DNA of 64,000 bases, taken from the NCBI GenBank assembly GCA_038496445.1, contig JALMLS010000541.1, positions 124,001 to 188,000 on the forward strand, read 5' to 3'. The DNA comes from Trichosphaerium sp. ATCC 40318. Its lineage: Eukaryota > Discosea > Flabellinia > Trichosidae. Position numbers and translations under genes: made by a program. A model generated the notes under the pieces. It searched no databases, had not been told where the DNA came from, and worked only from the letters and a program-made list of their open reading frames with translations. Positions 23,201-33,690 of this stretch are shown piece by piece; within the stretch, counting starts at the first letter, position 1; the number at the start of each line of letters is the position of its first letter.

Positions 23201-23766
23201 GAAAAACTTGGTGGTTTTAGATGATGTCATAGTGTTAAATAACTACTACAATTGCCAGGCGAACAGAGCATTTACAATAATTTTGTATATTATTGCCGCA
23301 GCCAATGTATGTACTTCAAACAAGTGTTGACTCGTTTACTTTTATAATGTATAGGCGTGTATTAATCAGGTTTTTAGGGTTTCTTGTTGGTTGTATGCAG
23401 TGTATTTGCTTTCAGAGTGCGTTCTATTCCAATCAAGAGATACAATGAGTCAAAGATTATATTCTTTACAGTCTACAATGTCGTATTCTTTTCAATTCTT
23501 GGTGTTGCACTGGCTGCATCAAATATTGATCGTTTCACCAGATACATTCTTGTATCTGTATGTATACTATTTGGAGCAGGTACGAAATACAAAACAGGTA
23601 CGTTAGAGTTATTCATATATGTTTAGCAATCACTGTAAATTGTTTCTTTTTGCATAAAGCAAAATCTTGCTTCACTAGCACAAATACAATAGGATCAACA
23701 ACAAAGACATCATCTTCTTCTATGTCTAATCGCAAGCATGTACGTACTGCATCTTCCAATGCGTAA
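20266..23766 (+). CDS. Class C G-protein-coupled receptor, GABA-B-like
   Basis: Eighteen exons: 20266-20362, 20493-20550, 20633-20719, 20818-20966, 21019-21190, 21295-21507, 21581-21737, 21861-22040, 22097-22171, 22243-22334, 22386-22438, 22480-22557, 22607-22713, 22778-22926, 22977-23139, 23181-23306, 23378-23579, 23627-23766; about 765 residues. A signal peptide (SLSLFCLVLFFTQTVEG) is followed by a periplasmic-binding-like ectodomain starting NITIQYIGAWGSSP. The membrane part has TM1 (VFVTIIAILFFVISIFWGVF), ASSPLFMGIMLIGSMILYVSV, CVASIWIVDLGFVLLFG, the intracellular GKTLRIDRLYRI, VVLLWVGILVGCHIILL, IILYIIAAANGFLLVVCSV, NESKIIFFTVYNVVFFSI and a last helix before a Ser/Thr-rich tail. Order and motifs match GABA-B-type receptors. 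The junction 23139/23181 is the least certain. The ligand is unknown. Confidence 0.88.
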
Positions 23767-24042
23767 TGATAAATAAACCTATGTCCTACCAAGATGTGTT
23801 TCGTTACATCTTAACTGCTCTTATTTTGTAACAAATCAGTGAGAACTGTGTAAGTGGCTTCCCACTGATAGTAAAAAAAAACTTGTGAATGTTACAAGCA
23901 GTTAACACTTATACCGGATTAAACCTGTAAACAACGTATAATTTGTATGACTATTACAACCAAACTTCAGAAAGGTCGTAAGGAACTCTCAACTTAAGTG
24001 TCGGAAAGTGTTGAGTTTAAGCTGGCGAACAAATCATTCACT

Positions 24043-24647
24043 ATGTCGCAATTACCATCTCCAATACAATCACCGTGCAAAAGAAAAGGAACCGCTTTGC
24101 AAGACGGAGCACCACCAAAACGCGCGAAGACAAAGTCAAATGATGGAAACCAATTCAGTCTTGCCCTTGACACTGCTTGCTTTGATAGTGAAATCAAAGA
24201 TGAAACAAAGCCAACGCAGGATGCAAGCATGGTTAATGATCGAAGAGATACACTACTGCCTCCTGTGGATGAGACAAAAGGAGAAGAAGTAGTGGAAGGA
24301 TGCTCCGTTGAGACTGAAGCAGAGCGCGTAGCGGAAACACAATGCGATGCACTGAAAGAGGAAAATGAGAAGCTAAAACAACAGGTACTATGCTCTTTGT
24401 TACGTATTTCACACCTTGTAGATAAGCGATATGCAAGATTTGAAGTGCCTAAATCTCATCAATGACGATGCTTCCAGACTTCAGCACGACGCAGGTTTGC
24501 AATGTTATCTTAAAGTGCCTTTTACTCATCTTTAACTATGTAGCGACTATGGCTTTAGATGAACTACGCGTTGACATGCAAGTTCTTAACAACAAACTAC
24601 GCGCTTTCTTGAAGCTTATAAAGATGAGATTTACGTCGTTCACCTAG
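24043..24647 (+). CDS. Small coiled-coil protein with nuclear-type basic motif, unknown
   Basis: Three exons (24043-24384, 24422-24494, 24544-24647) give about 172 residues. The N-terminal part is disordered with basic clusters (SPCKRKGTAL, PPKRAKTKSND) and acidic stretches. A coiled coil follows (CDALKEENEKLKQQISDMQDL, then LDELRVDMQVLNNKLRAFLKLI). An upstream GTG in the same frame is not a credible start; ATG at 24043 is used. No family recognised. Confidence 0.55.
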
Positions 24648-24795
24648 AACAGCTTTTCAAAAAAACCAAACTCTTAAACAAACTCATTCTACTGTAAAGT
24701 GAGCTTTATACCCCATTTGGTGGTACATTAAAATATACAATACTAAACGCGTAGCGCTTACTATCTACGCGATACCTAAAAAAAACCATGAGGCT

Positions 24796-26126
24796 TTACC
24801 ACTGTAGTTGCATTGGCTTGTTCTCATAAGGCAACCTTTTACTTCCTTTCCATTTGTTCCCATTCGCTTCCCATTCCTTACATCGTAATGTTAGTAGGAC
24901 TCGAGAGAGAAGCATTGTAATACCTGAAGTAGGAGATCTTTTTTCTTCCATTGGTTTACCAACCACTCTCGTAGTTCCTTATCCTTAGTAGGCATATCTT
25001 TAATTGGTATTCTTTGTACATGAATATGGACATCAAAAGGTCTAAATAGTATAACATTTGAGATAGGCTTTACGCTCTGAGATGCAGTACCTTCTTTGTG
25101 TGAAGCCATATAAGAAGTCTTTGGCATGTAGATCGCCTTCATATGCTACTGTTACGTCATATACAGCATCTACAGTTCCCCTATTGTAGATTCTTAGACT
25201 TGAAGATTTTCTGGGTTTTTTTTTCAAAAGATCAACGCACGCTAACGCTTGAACGGTGGCTACAAACCCTTTCAACCTTGGATACAATACTTTTTTGAAT
25301 ACAGGAAGGTCATTCTTCTTACAATACGCAACGCTTTCTGCGTATTTTTTAGGCGACATACGTGTTCCCTCTGGATAGCTTATCATCCATAGAGGTACCT
25401 AAACATTCGTTTATTTGAAACGTCAGCATGACGAATAAACGTTTTGGAATTCTTGCCCTTCGCATTAACTACGAACTACGCAACGTGCCACCAGTTGTGA
25501 CAGGCAGGAATCTGTTTTGACATAAAAAAACAATAATACGCACGTTGAGAGACGTTAATCGGTTAAAGGTTTTATCAATGGATGATCTATCCTATTTTAC
25601 AGTGAGCTTGTGGTTCGTTTCAGGTATGCGTGATGGTGGCGTACCTTAGTCCAGTTTCGAGATAGAAATACTGTGCCAAGAAGGTATAAACCCCACCCGA
25701 AGCCTGGAATATGCTTTATCATGCCTTTGGCAAAAAACTTTAAGCAACCAAGTCTTCCGCACCTCTAACTCATTAGATATTACATAAACGTGCAATACGC
25801 ACCGCTGCGAGAGGAAAACCAGCCAGAAGCCAATCCATGCCTAGTTGGTGGTTGCTAATCATAACCACGCTCTCACGAGGCGGTAGGACATCTCCAGAAA
25901 AGTGCATACGTCCCTTGCCCCATTTTTCCGCCAAGTAGGCCATTGAGCCCCAATAGAAGTATGCCAGCCTAGAATTGACCACAAACACTTCACGCCAGCC
26001 ATAGAAAAGCAATATGAATGGAGCAATAAGCAAAGAAATAAAAACCACCACGAATGGCTCTATTAGGTTTATAATGATCAATGTAAGACCAATTGCAAAC
26101 ACGCCAACCCGCCCTAAGGCTTCCAT
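24796..26126 (-). CDS. Lysophospholipid acyltransferase, AGPAT/LCLAT1 type
   Basis: Acylates lysophosphatidic acid, lysocardiolipin or a related lysophospholipid in the ER. Six exons (25803-26126, 25645-25764, 25544-25591, 25091-25398, 24924-25041, 24796-24876), about 332 residues, phases consistent. Two N-terminal hydrophobic helices (VFAIGLTLIIINLIEPF, VVFISLLIAPFILLFYG), motif I NHQLGMDW (NHxxxxD), HIPGFGWG (motif II region), then MISYPEGTRMSP (motif III, PEGTR), YPRLKGFVATVQAL (motif IV), VYDVTVAYEG and FDVHIHVQRIPIKDMP. The order matches the PlsC family of the LCLAT1/AGPAT3-5 branch. The start is the first true ATG; the open frame extends upstream only through a TTG. It is divergent from the SCY1-like gene with 135 bp between starts. 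Confidence 0.92.
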
Positions 26127-26261
26127 GTCGGGTTTGGTAGGCAAATTATTGTTAGTTACTTAACGCTGGTAAGATAACTGAATTAACCGCAACCAACACG
26201 TTAAATACCTCATTAGTTAACTTGTCAACCGACACTTTTACTTTCAGTTTTGGTGTCAATA

Positions 26262-29200
26262 ATGGGAAACCAAGCGCCAAACCTCTCATACACAATAGAA
26301 AAAGGCGAAGCTCATACCGATGGCGTATTTGAGCAAGTGACAGGGCTGAATAAACAAGATGCAAAGCCAGCGACTGTACTGGTACATAACAAAAGCGGCG
26401 ATAAGCCTGCCGAGCTCGCTAGTAATGCGCTTGCGTGTTTTAAAATGCTGCGGCATCCAAACATCCTTAAATACATGTACGTTTACCTGTAGATATAAAA
26501 ATAGCGTTCTAAACGTCATTTTTAAGCGAGACAGCGGAAACCCCATCAGAGGTATTCAAACTAGTTCCGTTACGCGTCAAAATACTTACCACAGCGCTAG
26601 CTATATATTGTGCTTGCTAAAAAATTTGTACCGCTACGAAAACTGCTCGACAAGCTTACACCACGCGAAAAGCTTCTAGGCGCATACCAAATAATAGTAT
26701 CCTGAACCAAGTCTGTTTTTAACCACGTCAGCATTTTTTGGAACAAGATTTATTTTTCTTTCACTCAAAACAAAAGACAGCAGTAGAGTTCCTACACGAA
26801 CAAGTACGTTTAAAAAAACATCGATAAAGCGTTTAACCTTATTTCTTTTAGTGCAACATGTGTCACTCTAACTTGAATATTGACTCTATCTATGTGAACC
26901 CAAATGATAATGGTACGCGACAAACATTAAAAAACAGATATACCTCAGTTATTGGAAACTCCTAAATTGGTATTAAACGGCACGTACTGATGATTTCGTT
27001 AGCTGAATGGAAGTTGAGTGGTTTCGAATTCACACGAAAATTCACCAATGGTGTTGAGCTTGGAGAGTACCTGAGCAAGCACACTGTGCGTTAACATAAT
27101 GCTAGTAAATCAAGAAAGTACTAAACCGTCATTTAGGACTTTCAATACGATAAAGCTATCCCACCAGAGTTTGTTAAAGTATGCTAACCTTTGTCTTCGA
27201 ATTCTTCGACTTGAGTGTCTTTTACAACAAAATCGCTCATATTGTATTATACATTACTAATACCTAATAAGAACCTTAAAGAGTCTTTAGAAGAATGTAC
27301 AATTGCATCACGTGACAGTTGGTACAAGCTTTAAAACTGCTATTTTTTGAAAAAAAGCCATTCAACTTTTGTTTATTTTGTTTCTTACCATTACCAGGGC
27401 TATTGGTGTTATGATAGAAGAACTAGGGCTAGCACTTAAAATATCTAAAAATATAAAAGATAAACGCCCAGAACGACGTCCTTCATTGAGAGACATACGC
27501 GAGGCTATGCTAGAAAAAGATGATGTTATTAGCATAGCAGCATTTTTACAGGTAAAACCACACTCTTGTAGTCAATAGAATTTGCAATAGAAAATTAGGT
27601 CAATGACGATATAGAAAAGCTGTATTAACGAATGAGTAGGATGTATTCAAGAAAACACCAGATGAACGAAAAGATTTTTTTGAGTGCGTATTTTTTGTAT
27701 TATCAAGAAATCTGCAACATTTGGCACTTTTTTACATATTAGGCATTTCTTTGTTGTTATTAATTATTACGTGATGTGCTTCAACAAAACAAACCGTAAC
27801 AGTCTTGTCTCTTACGAGACAGAAAAGACATTTCATACTTTTATCTCGGCTTTTTAAAAAATTTTTTTGATGATTTTTTTTGCTTACCTCAACGCAATCT
27901 AGGTCGTTATTTATAAGAACTTATCGTATAGAAAAAACTGCTTTTGAGAATTTGATTGTACCACGACTTCTAAAATTCAATACAATGATACTGGTACGTC
28001 ATAATAACAACTTTACTTTTAACATTTTATTGTTTGCAGCCAGAGATTGCATCATTCCTACCTTATTTATTCACACCACGTGACACAATGCCATCACAAA
28101 CAGGATTATTGGTACCAACTATAACCACGTGATAGTTAAAACATCAAAAAGTTTAACTTGATTTTCAGAGCGAGGAATCATTTATATCACTAGTTTGCCC
28201 TTTTATTACATTTGGATGGACTCAAGTACGATTTTTAAATAATGCTCTCAGTTTGTGGTTTGATACTAATGGTTACTCTACAGCCTTCCATGAAGTTCAA
28301 ACATGTTGTGGTTAGCGTTTTGAAATACCATTGTTTTTTTCTTTATGAAAAACAACCAGAGTTATTAAAGAATGTAATAGTTCCACAAGTACGTGTTGCT
28401 TGTTTTTTTTTTTTTGTGGAACTTTGGAAAAACCTTTTCTTTGACTTCCTTGACAAGTCAGTACAGTTGTATTGATACTTAATTAGGTTGATCGTATGTT
28501 GAGCAATGGTAAACTCTCGCTAGAGATCCGTGAAGCGACTATTAATGCTATTGTTGAAATATCAAACGTTTATCCATTGGTAACTTTGTTTTTTTCTTCT
28601 TTGGTTGTTGACACTTTTGCTCATTTCTCTTTATAGCTTGTAGAGCCAATGTTAGAAAAAATGATGAATCAATTAGACGACACAGTTTACCCTAAAGTAC
28701 TATGTGTCGCCCTGTGTAGGTAAGAAGTAACTACATTTGGGCAAGGAAAAACAATATACCATTTTTTTCGCACGTTTTTTTCTAACTGTCATTCACTAGT
28801 GTAGAAAAAGTTTTAATCTCATTGGATCCTACTATAGTATCCAAAAAATACCTACCAAAATTATGCCAGTATCTAGTACATGAAAGCAGGTAACTTCCTC
28901 ACCACAAACAAAAAAACTACTCCGTAAACTTTTTTGCTTTGAAGCTGATTGGTTTTCTTTAAGTGCTGTCCGTGTACAAACACTTAAAAGTATAAATGTC
29001 ATAATGTCCCATGTGATACAATCACAAGGAGATTCGAGTGACATAATAATGAGTAGCCCAAGGGATACCCCTAAAAGCCCAAGAACAATTTCAAAAGAAA
29101 AGTACAGCCAAAAAACTCCAGTAGAAAAAATAGCACAAGATGAAAGAAGAGTTTCTGGAGGATATACACCACCTATTATCCCGCCACCAACTCCCTCATC

Positions 29201-30255
29201 CCTAACCTCTGTAAAAAAAACAGAACCTCCAACAAAAACTACACCGACTAGTGGTGATAAAGGACCTAGTGCGAGCGACAAAGTAGAAACTTCTTTAGAT
29301 GATAGTATCAACAAAAAGTAAGCGTTGATTCTTTTTATACTTATTGAAATATGTTCTAGAGAAGAGTCATTTCCGGCTGTAACAAAGTTAAGTCAAGCTA
29401 ATAACGCTTGGGATGATTTTTCTGACTTTGAAGATGATCCGTAAGTCCACATTTCTGCTCAGAACAAAAATCAGCTAATGTACATTTTTTAGAGCTTATG
29501 CACCACTCGATGGCTCTGAATCAAAAGGAGCTGAAAGTACCATAAATACAGGTACATCAGCACCTGAATCTAAGAAAGATACAACACCACATGAGACAAA
29601 AAACGAATCAACACCAATAGTCGAAAACAAAAAAGATGAAAGTGACTCGAAACACAATGCAGAAAAGGAAGACTCTGCAAATTATCTCAAAACAGATACA
29701 GAAGGTGATGAAAACCTTGATAAAACTATTACACCTTCAGAGAGTATAGATACTCCAAAAGGTAAAGAAACTAAAACAGAAGAAAAAAATCAGAATGAGA
29801 AAGATCCCTCTGATTCAACGCAACAAGAAAATACAAGTGACACAGTTGATGCAACAACAGAGTCTAGAGATGACGTATCAGCAACAAAATCATCGTCTGT
29901 AGCGTCAAATACAAAGGTAGAGAATGAAGAAAAGCCAGAAGAAGGCGGTGGATTATTTGAAGGATTGAGTACAACGCCCAATGTTTTTCCTGAAGTACCA
30001 CCTCTTACTATAAGTGAGACTACAAAGGAACCTTCAATGACTTCTCCTACTTCTTCTAGATCACCAATAGATCCTTCTAAACCTAAAAAAAAGAAGCGTA
30101 GTGCACGTGGTAGAAGGATAAAGCCACAATCAGCAAGTACGTAAAAAAACCAATCGAAACAGTTTTAGTGCTTCTGTTTCTTTTTTTTTTTTTCTTCGCA
30201 TTTTTCTTATCTCATTATAGCGAGATGGGGAGTGTACAAGGGAGATAAAAAATAA
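26262..30255 (+). CDS. SCY1-like pseudokinase
   Basis: SCYL proteins are catalytically inactive kinase-HEAT proteins in Golgi/clathrin or tRNA trafficking. At least fifteen exons run from ATG 26262 to TAA 30253-30255. The kinase-like domain begins MGNQAPNLSYTIEKGEAHTDG, lacks a glycine loop and active-site residues, and contains CFKMLRHPNILKYI, IVLAKKFVPLRKLL, EWKLSGFEF (in place of DFG), AIPPEFVK and RDSWAIGVMIEELG. HEAT-like helices follow (NLIVPRLLKF, PEIASFLPYLFTPRD, LEIREATINAIVEISNVYP, LVEPMLEKMMNQLDD, YLPKLCQYLVHES, AVRVQTLKSINVIMSHV). The tail is long, disordered, Ser/Thr/Glu/Lys-rich, with NAWDDFSDFEDDP and a basic end (KKKKRSARGRR, then RWGVYKGDKK), as in SCYL1-3. Several introns need the distal AG of AGAG acceptors (26788, 27283, 28170, 28361). 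Confidence 0.88.
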
Positions 30256-30399
30256 TAAAATAGACTATTATAAGCATAAAAATAAAATCTCTTTATTTCG
30301 ATAAGAAACAGAATTGTGGCGTCAAAAGTTAAATTGTTTCCTTTTTTTTCATTCATTTGTAAAACCTTCTGTACTGATACTCAAAGATGTCTTGTACAC

Positions 30400-30660
30400 T
30401 AGCTCCATGACGGTAATACATATTGTCTTCAATAGTTGGATGTTGTACAATAAAGCCATTCTGAACAGAAACTAGACCATGTTTAGACAACAAGTAGCCC
30501 ACTTAGCTCAATCGGAAGAGCGTTTGGCTTTTGACCAGATGGTAGCGAGATCAAAACTCGCAGTGGGTAGCACACATTAACACTAAATCTTTGGTGTTAG
30601 TGCGCAAAGTGTTCCAAATAAATCCAAAAATATTTCAATGAATACGGCAAGCTTGCAACC
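30400..30660 (+). repeat. tRNA-Lys-bearing repeat unit, copy 1
   Basis: The tRNA gene at 30497-30568 is embedded in a longer repeat. About 90 bp upstream match, in inverted orientation, the sequence beyond the tRNA copy at 40239-40310, and about 60-80 bp downstream are shared with copies 2 and 3. The downstream part starts with a hairpin at 30579-30598 (9-bp stem AACACTAAA/TTTGGTGTT, 2-base loop), then GCAAAGTGTTCCAAATA. A tRNA-derived retroposon or a segmentally dispersed tRNA unit are both possible. Confidence 0.7.
30497..30568 (+). tRNA. tRNA-Lys (anticodon TTT)
   Basis: Full 72-base cloverleaf: acceptor GCCCACT/AGTGGGT (first pair G-T), D stem GCTC/GAGC with GG in the loop, anticodon stem TTTGG/CCAGA with loop CTTTTGA giving anticodon TTT, variable loop TGGTA, T stem GCGAG/CTCGC. 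T-loop position 54 is A instead of T. No intron. Internal A and B box positions are present. Confidence 0.85.
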
Positions 30661-30981
30661 TTCAAGATACTTACAGCTAATAATTAAGCTGTTGCAATCT
30701 ATCAAGTACTTACTATCACCAATGTTTGTAGCACTACAAAATACTCCTATACTCACAAGTAAACGCTTCGATAAGCAGTTACAATATATAGTACGGTAAG
30801 CTGAGAAATCAAAAGCACAATTTCTATCAAGGGCATTGAACCCATTTTTGTTCCTGCTACGTCATAGCATGACTACTTTCGTTTTTATCATTTTTTGGAC
30901 AACTCAGTTTGACAAAAGAAACTGAACAAAGTTGTTACGAAGTGTGGTTTATTTCCAAATTAGCCGATCCAAAGTTCTGTT

Positions 30982-31556
30982 TTAGCATACAGCAGTAACT
31001 TCTTGACCCTTTACAAAGAATCTAGCGTTACAGCCACCTAAAATAACGCGAACCACGTGTTAAAAAAAACAAACCAATAAAAAAGTACAACGTACCACAA
31101 TAATCGGCAACACAGCAAGCTTTAGGTACTCCAGGACATACACTGTATTCACACGGGTTTATAAAACATAACCAAGCCACAAGGGCATGAGCAATCAACT
31201 GGAACGCCTAGTACTTCGAACTGAGGAACACCTAGCGCTCGTTAAGATAAAAGATCTCTCCCGTTTTTTAGTTGTCCTTGTTGACAGAAAAAGTGTTTTG
31301 TCGTACATCCTACGGGAGAGCACGGTTTAGAGCAACATTTTGCTTGTCCTTGCATTCTAGGACATGAATTCGGATAAGGACAGCAATCTTGGTCTAAAAA
31401 ACAACCGTCATCAACACAGGTTGGCTCGCAGAACTTGTGAGCTTGTTTAGTTGACGCTAGTTAAATATTAGCTGACGATAAAACGTGACAATAAACACGT
31501 GCGAACGTGCCTAACGCGAAGAAAGTTATGACAAGAACGATAAGACTATACTGCAT
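30982..31556 (-). CDS. Small secreted cysteine-rich protein
   Basis: Begins with a clear signal peptide (QYSLIVLVITFFALGTFA). After a first intron (donor GTGTTTATT, acceptor AACTAG) comes a Cys-dense region: FCEPTCVDDGCFLDQDCC, CSKPCSPVGC, FFCQQG. Further downstream VDCSCPCG, then PCEYSVCPGVPKACCVADYCG, and after another intron (donor GTACGTTG) GCNARFFVKG ending in VC-stop. Spacing of paired cysteines suggests several small disulphide-rich modules. Introns at both ends are clear; the splice around 31150-31260 is unresolved because adjacent Cys-rich frames differ by one base. Extracellular role inferred; family unknown. Confidence 0.6.
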
Positions 31557-32410
31557 GGTTAACAAAGAAAGGCAGAAGTGATATGGTAGGCAAATTAATG
31601 GTTTAAGCCAGATCGGTTATTGTGATTTGCCAAAATGCATGATGCATCTGGTCAACCTATCATAACAGAAAACCGGAGCATTTTTGTTGTTTTGTACTCT
31701 GTTTAATAAACACTCAGCACTAATGAATTACAGTTACTGCACAATCATCGTCGCAAGTAACTTACCGCAAGTTCGATGTAAATTGTACAGTAATAGAATT
31801 AAATTATGGAAATACTGTTAATCGCGTGCCTTTACAACTACTTCCGCAACAGTCACGCTTTGTTGAGCATAACAATTTTGTAGCTCACATGTTCATGCCA
31901 AGTCTATAAAGCACTACGCCAACGAAATTTGGAAATACAAGCGCTACTAGAGTGAGGTGGAACCTGCCGCGCATTCATGTGGTTTTATGCTCTTTTTAGT
32001 TACCGTTGTATTTGTTTAGATTCTTTGAGTCAATTGAAACAAATTGTCTAATTAGTCTTAGAATGACAACGGAGCCTGTCGTAGACAACAGGTTTAAAAT
32101 TATTATTGCTAAGCGCCACAAGAGCAGTATAGATGATAAAGATAACAACGTTTGTGTAAAGTAATGTAAAGTTTAGCGTCGGTATTACAACTTTACATTT
32201 AGTTACTACAGTACGTTTTATATGACTAGCATTACAAAACCTGTCATAAGTTAATAATCGACCAATCTTATGTATGGGGAAATCCTATTTGTTCTTATAT
32301 ACCAAGTAATCGTGATCCTCATGTCTCATTGTTTCAAAATAACTTGTGTACTTTCAATAATACCCAACGAATCTTGATTTCTGTCTCTTCCTAAAATATT
32401 CTTGTCCCGT
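31557..32410. other. Gene-free stretch
   Basis: AT-rich, no open frame with protein-like composition, no RNA structure or repeat that I can support. Confidence 0.4.
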
Positions 32411-33019
32411 TCACAAAAGATTATAGCACAATTCCATTCTTGACATTGTTTTGAATATATGAGCAACCGGATAACGACTATTATAGAGCTGAACCAACTT
32501 TATCTCTGGATACTTCATCAGAAACTGTGAAAAAATACTCAGCTGGTTATCTTGGTCCCGTTGTACTATCATTATTGAAGCACTGCATGTTCTATGTGAT
32601 ACATAAAAGACCACCTAGTGTCTTCTTCGTTGGTTAGATTTTGGTAAATGCTCTGAGACATGATACACATTTCTCTCATAAGTCTTTATTGTGTCGTGAC
32701 ATTTATACGTTGTATTGATAATTGTTGTACCAGGTTCAAAGCATCTTCATCAGTTATGATCTAATATCTATCTTTTTAACGTGTTTAAGAGTTGTCATAT
32801 CAGGAAGAGGGTTCCTTTCAACCAAGCTACCAGCACAATAGTTTTTATTATTCGGTTTAACAACTTGATGTAATGGCATGTTGCTAGCAGACATTTTGTA
32901 GAAACACAGTCAAGGTGTACCAGTATGACTACAAGTATTTCTAAAATAGCATTAGCAATATATATAATTGTAGTATAGGTCCTACCTGGAGGAATATCAA
33001 AAAGGATATCAATTTCCAT
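32411..33019 (-). pseudogene. Decayed F-box protein gene
   Basis: Starting at 33019, splicing a 45-base intron (donor GTAGGACC, acceptor ATTTTAG) yields an F-box: LFDIPPEILVVILVHLDCV followed by a TKCLLATCHYIKLLNRI-type helix. After it the frame changes more than once. Fragments such as ERNPLPDMTTLKHVKKIDIRS and ITDEDALNLVQQL sit in different frames with stops between, and the last open piece ends in CYNLL at 32411. The pieces look like an F-box plus leucine-rich region, related in style to the intact F-box/LRR gene at 54854-55999. Either a pseudogene or a gene whose introns I could not place. Confidence 0.45.
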
Positions 33020-33361
33020 TGTTGAGTAGTCAAAGTCAAGTCAGAGACAACCACTGTCAACCAGCTAGAGATCAAGGTTCGTGTCGTAGTGCCTTCGGAA
33101 TAGCTTGTTCAAACAAACTAAATAAAATTTCGGTTTAGGCTTTCGCGACCAGAAATTAATGCGATTTTAATTAAACGGTAAACAAACGTTTCAAAAGCCA
33201 CTTTCAACGAGTTTGCACTACTTTTGGCTACAGCACGTGTTCTATTTCTCAGAAATCACGAGCTTAAGCTAAGCCTTTTTCTGTTTCTAATTTTACAAGT
33301 TTGCATTTTTATGGTTTACATCATTTGGAACTCTCCTTCAGTACCCTTTTAGACCTCGTAT

Positions 33362-33690
33362 ATGCTCATCAATGGCAAGCAACATGGCGAACACAAACAA
33401 TGGTATGCAAATGGTCAACTTCAGACACAGTGTATGTGGGTCAGTGGTAAAATCCATGGTGAATGTAGAGGATGGTATGAAAATGGACAGCTTCAGTTTC
33501 AGACAATGTTTATTGATGATAAACAACATGGTGAACACAAAGAATGGCATGAAAATGGACAACTCCTATCACCGTCCGTATGGGTTGATGCTAAACAACA
33601 TGGTGAACATAAAGAATGGCATGAAAATAGTCAACTAAAAATACAGCGCATGTGGATGGTAAACTCCATGGCGAAAGTAGACGATGGTAT
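33362..33690 (+). pseudogene. MORN-variant repeat protein, frame-broken
   Basis: Four to five repeats of the type NGKQHGEHKQWYANGQL, SGKIHGECRGWYENGQL, DDKQHGEHKEWHENGQL, DAKQHGEHKEWHENSQL, about 23 residues each: the MORN_2-like repeat found in bacterial YwqK-type proteins and very common in giant viruses. Near 33650 the next repeat (VDGKLHGESRRWYQ) continues in another frame; four bases seem to be missing. Upstream no clear first exon is seen, and the ATG at 33362 is inside a repeat, so the 5' end is probably lost too. The 3' end runs into the last exon of the membrane-protein gene on the other strand. Confidence 0.6.

Noticed and set aside
23998-24042. Upstream start for the coiled-coil gene
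   Set aside because: It opens with GTG, which is not a plausible start in a eukaryotic nuclear gene.
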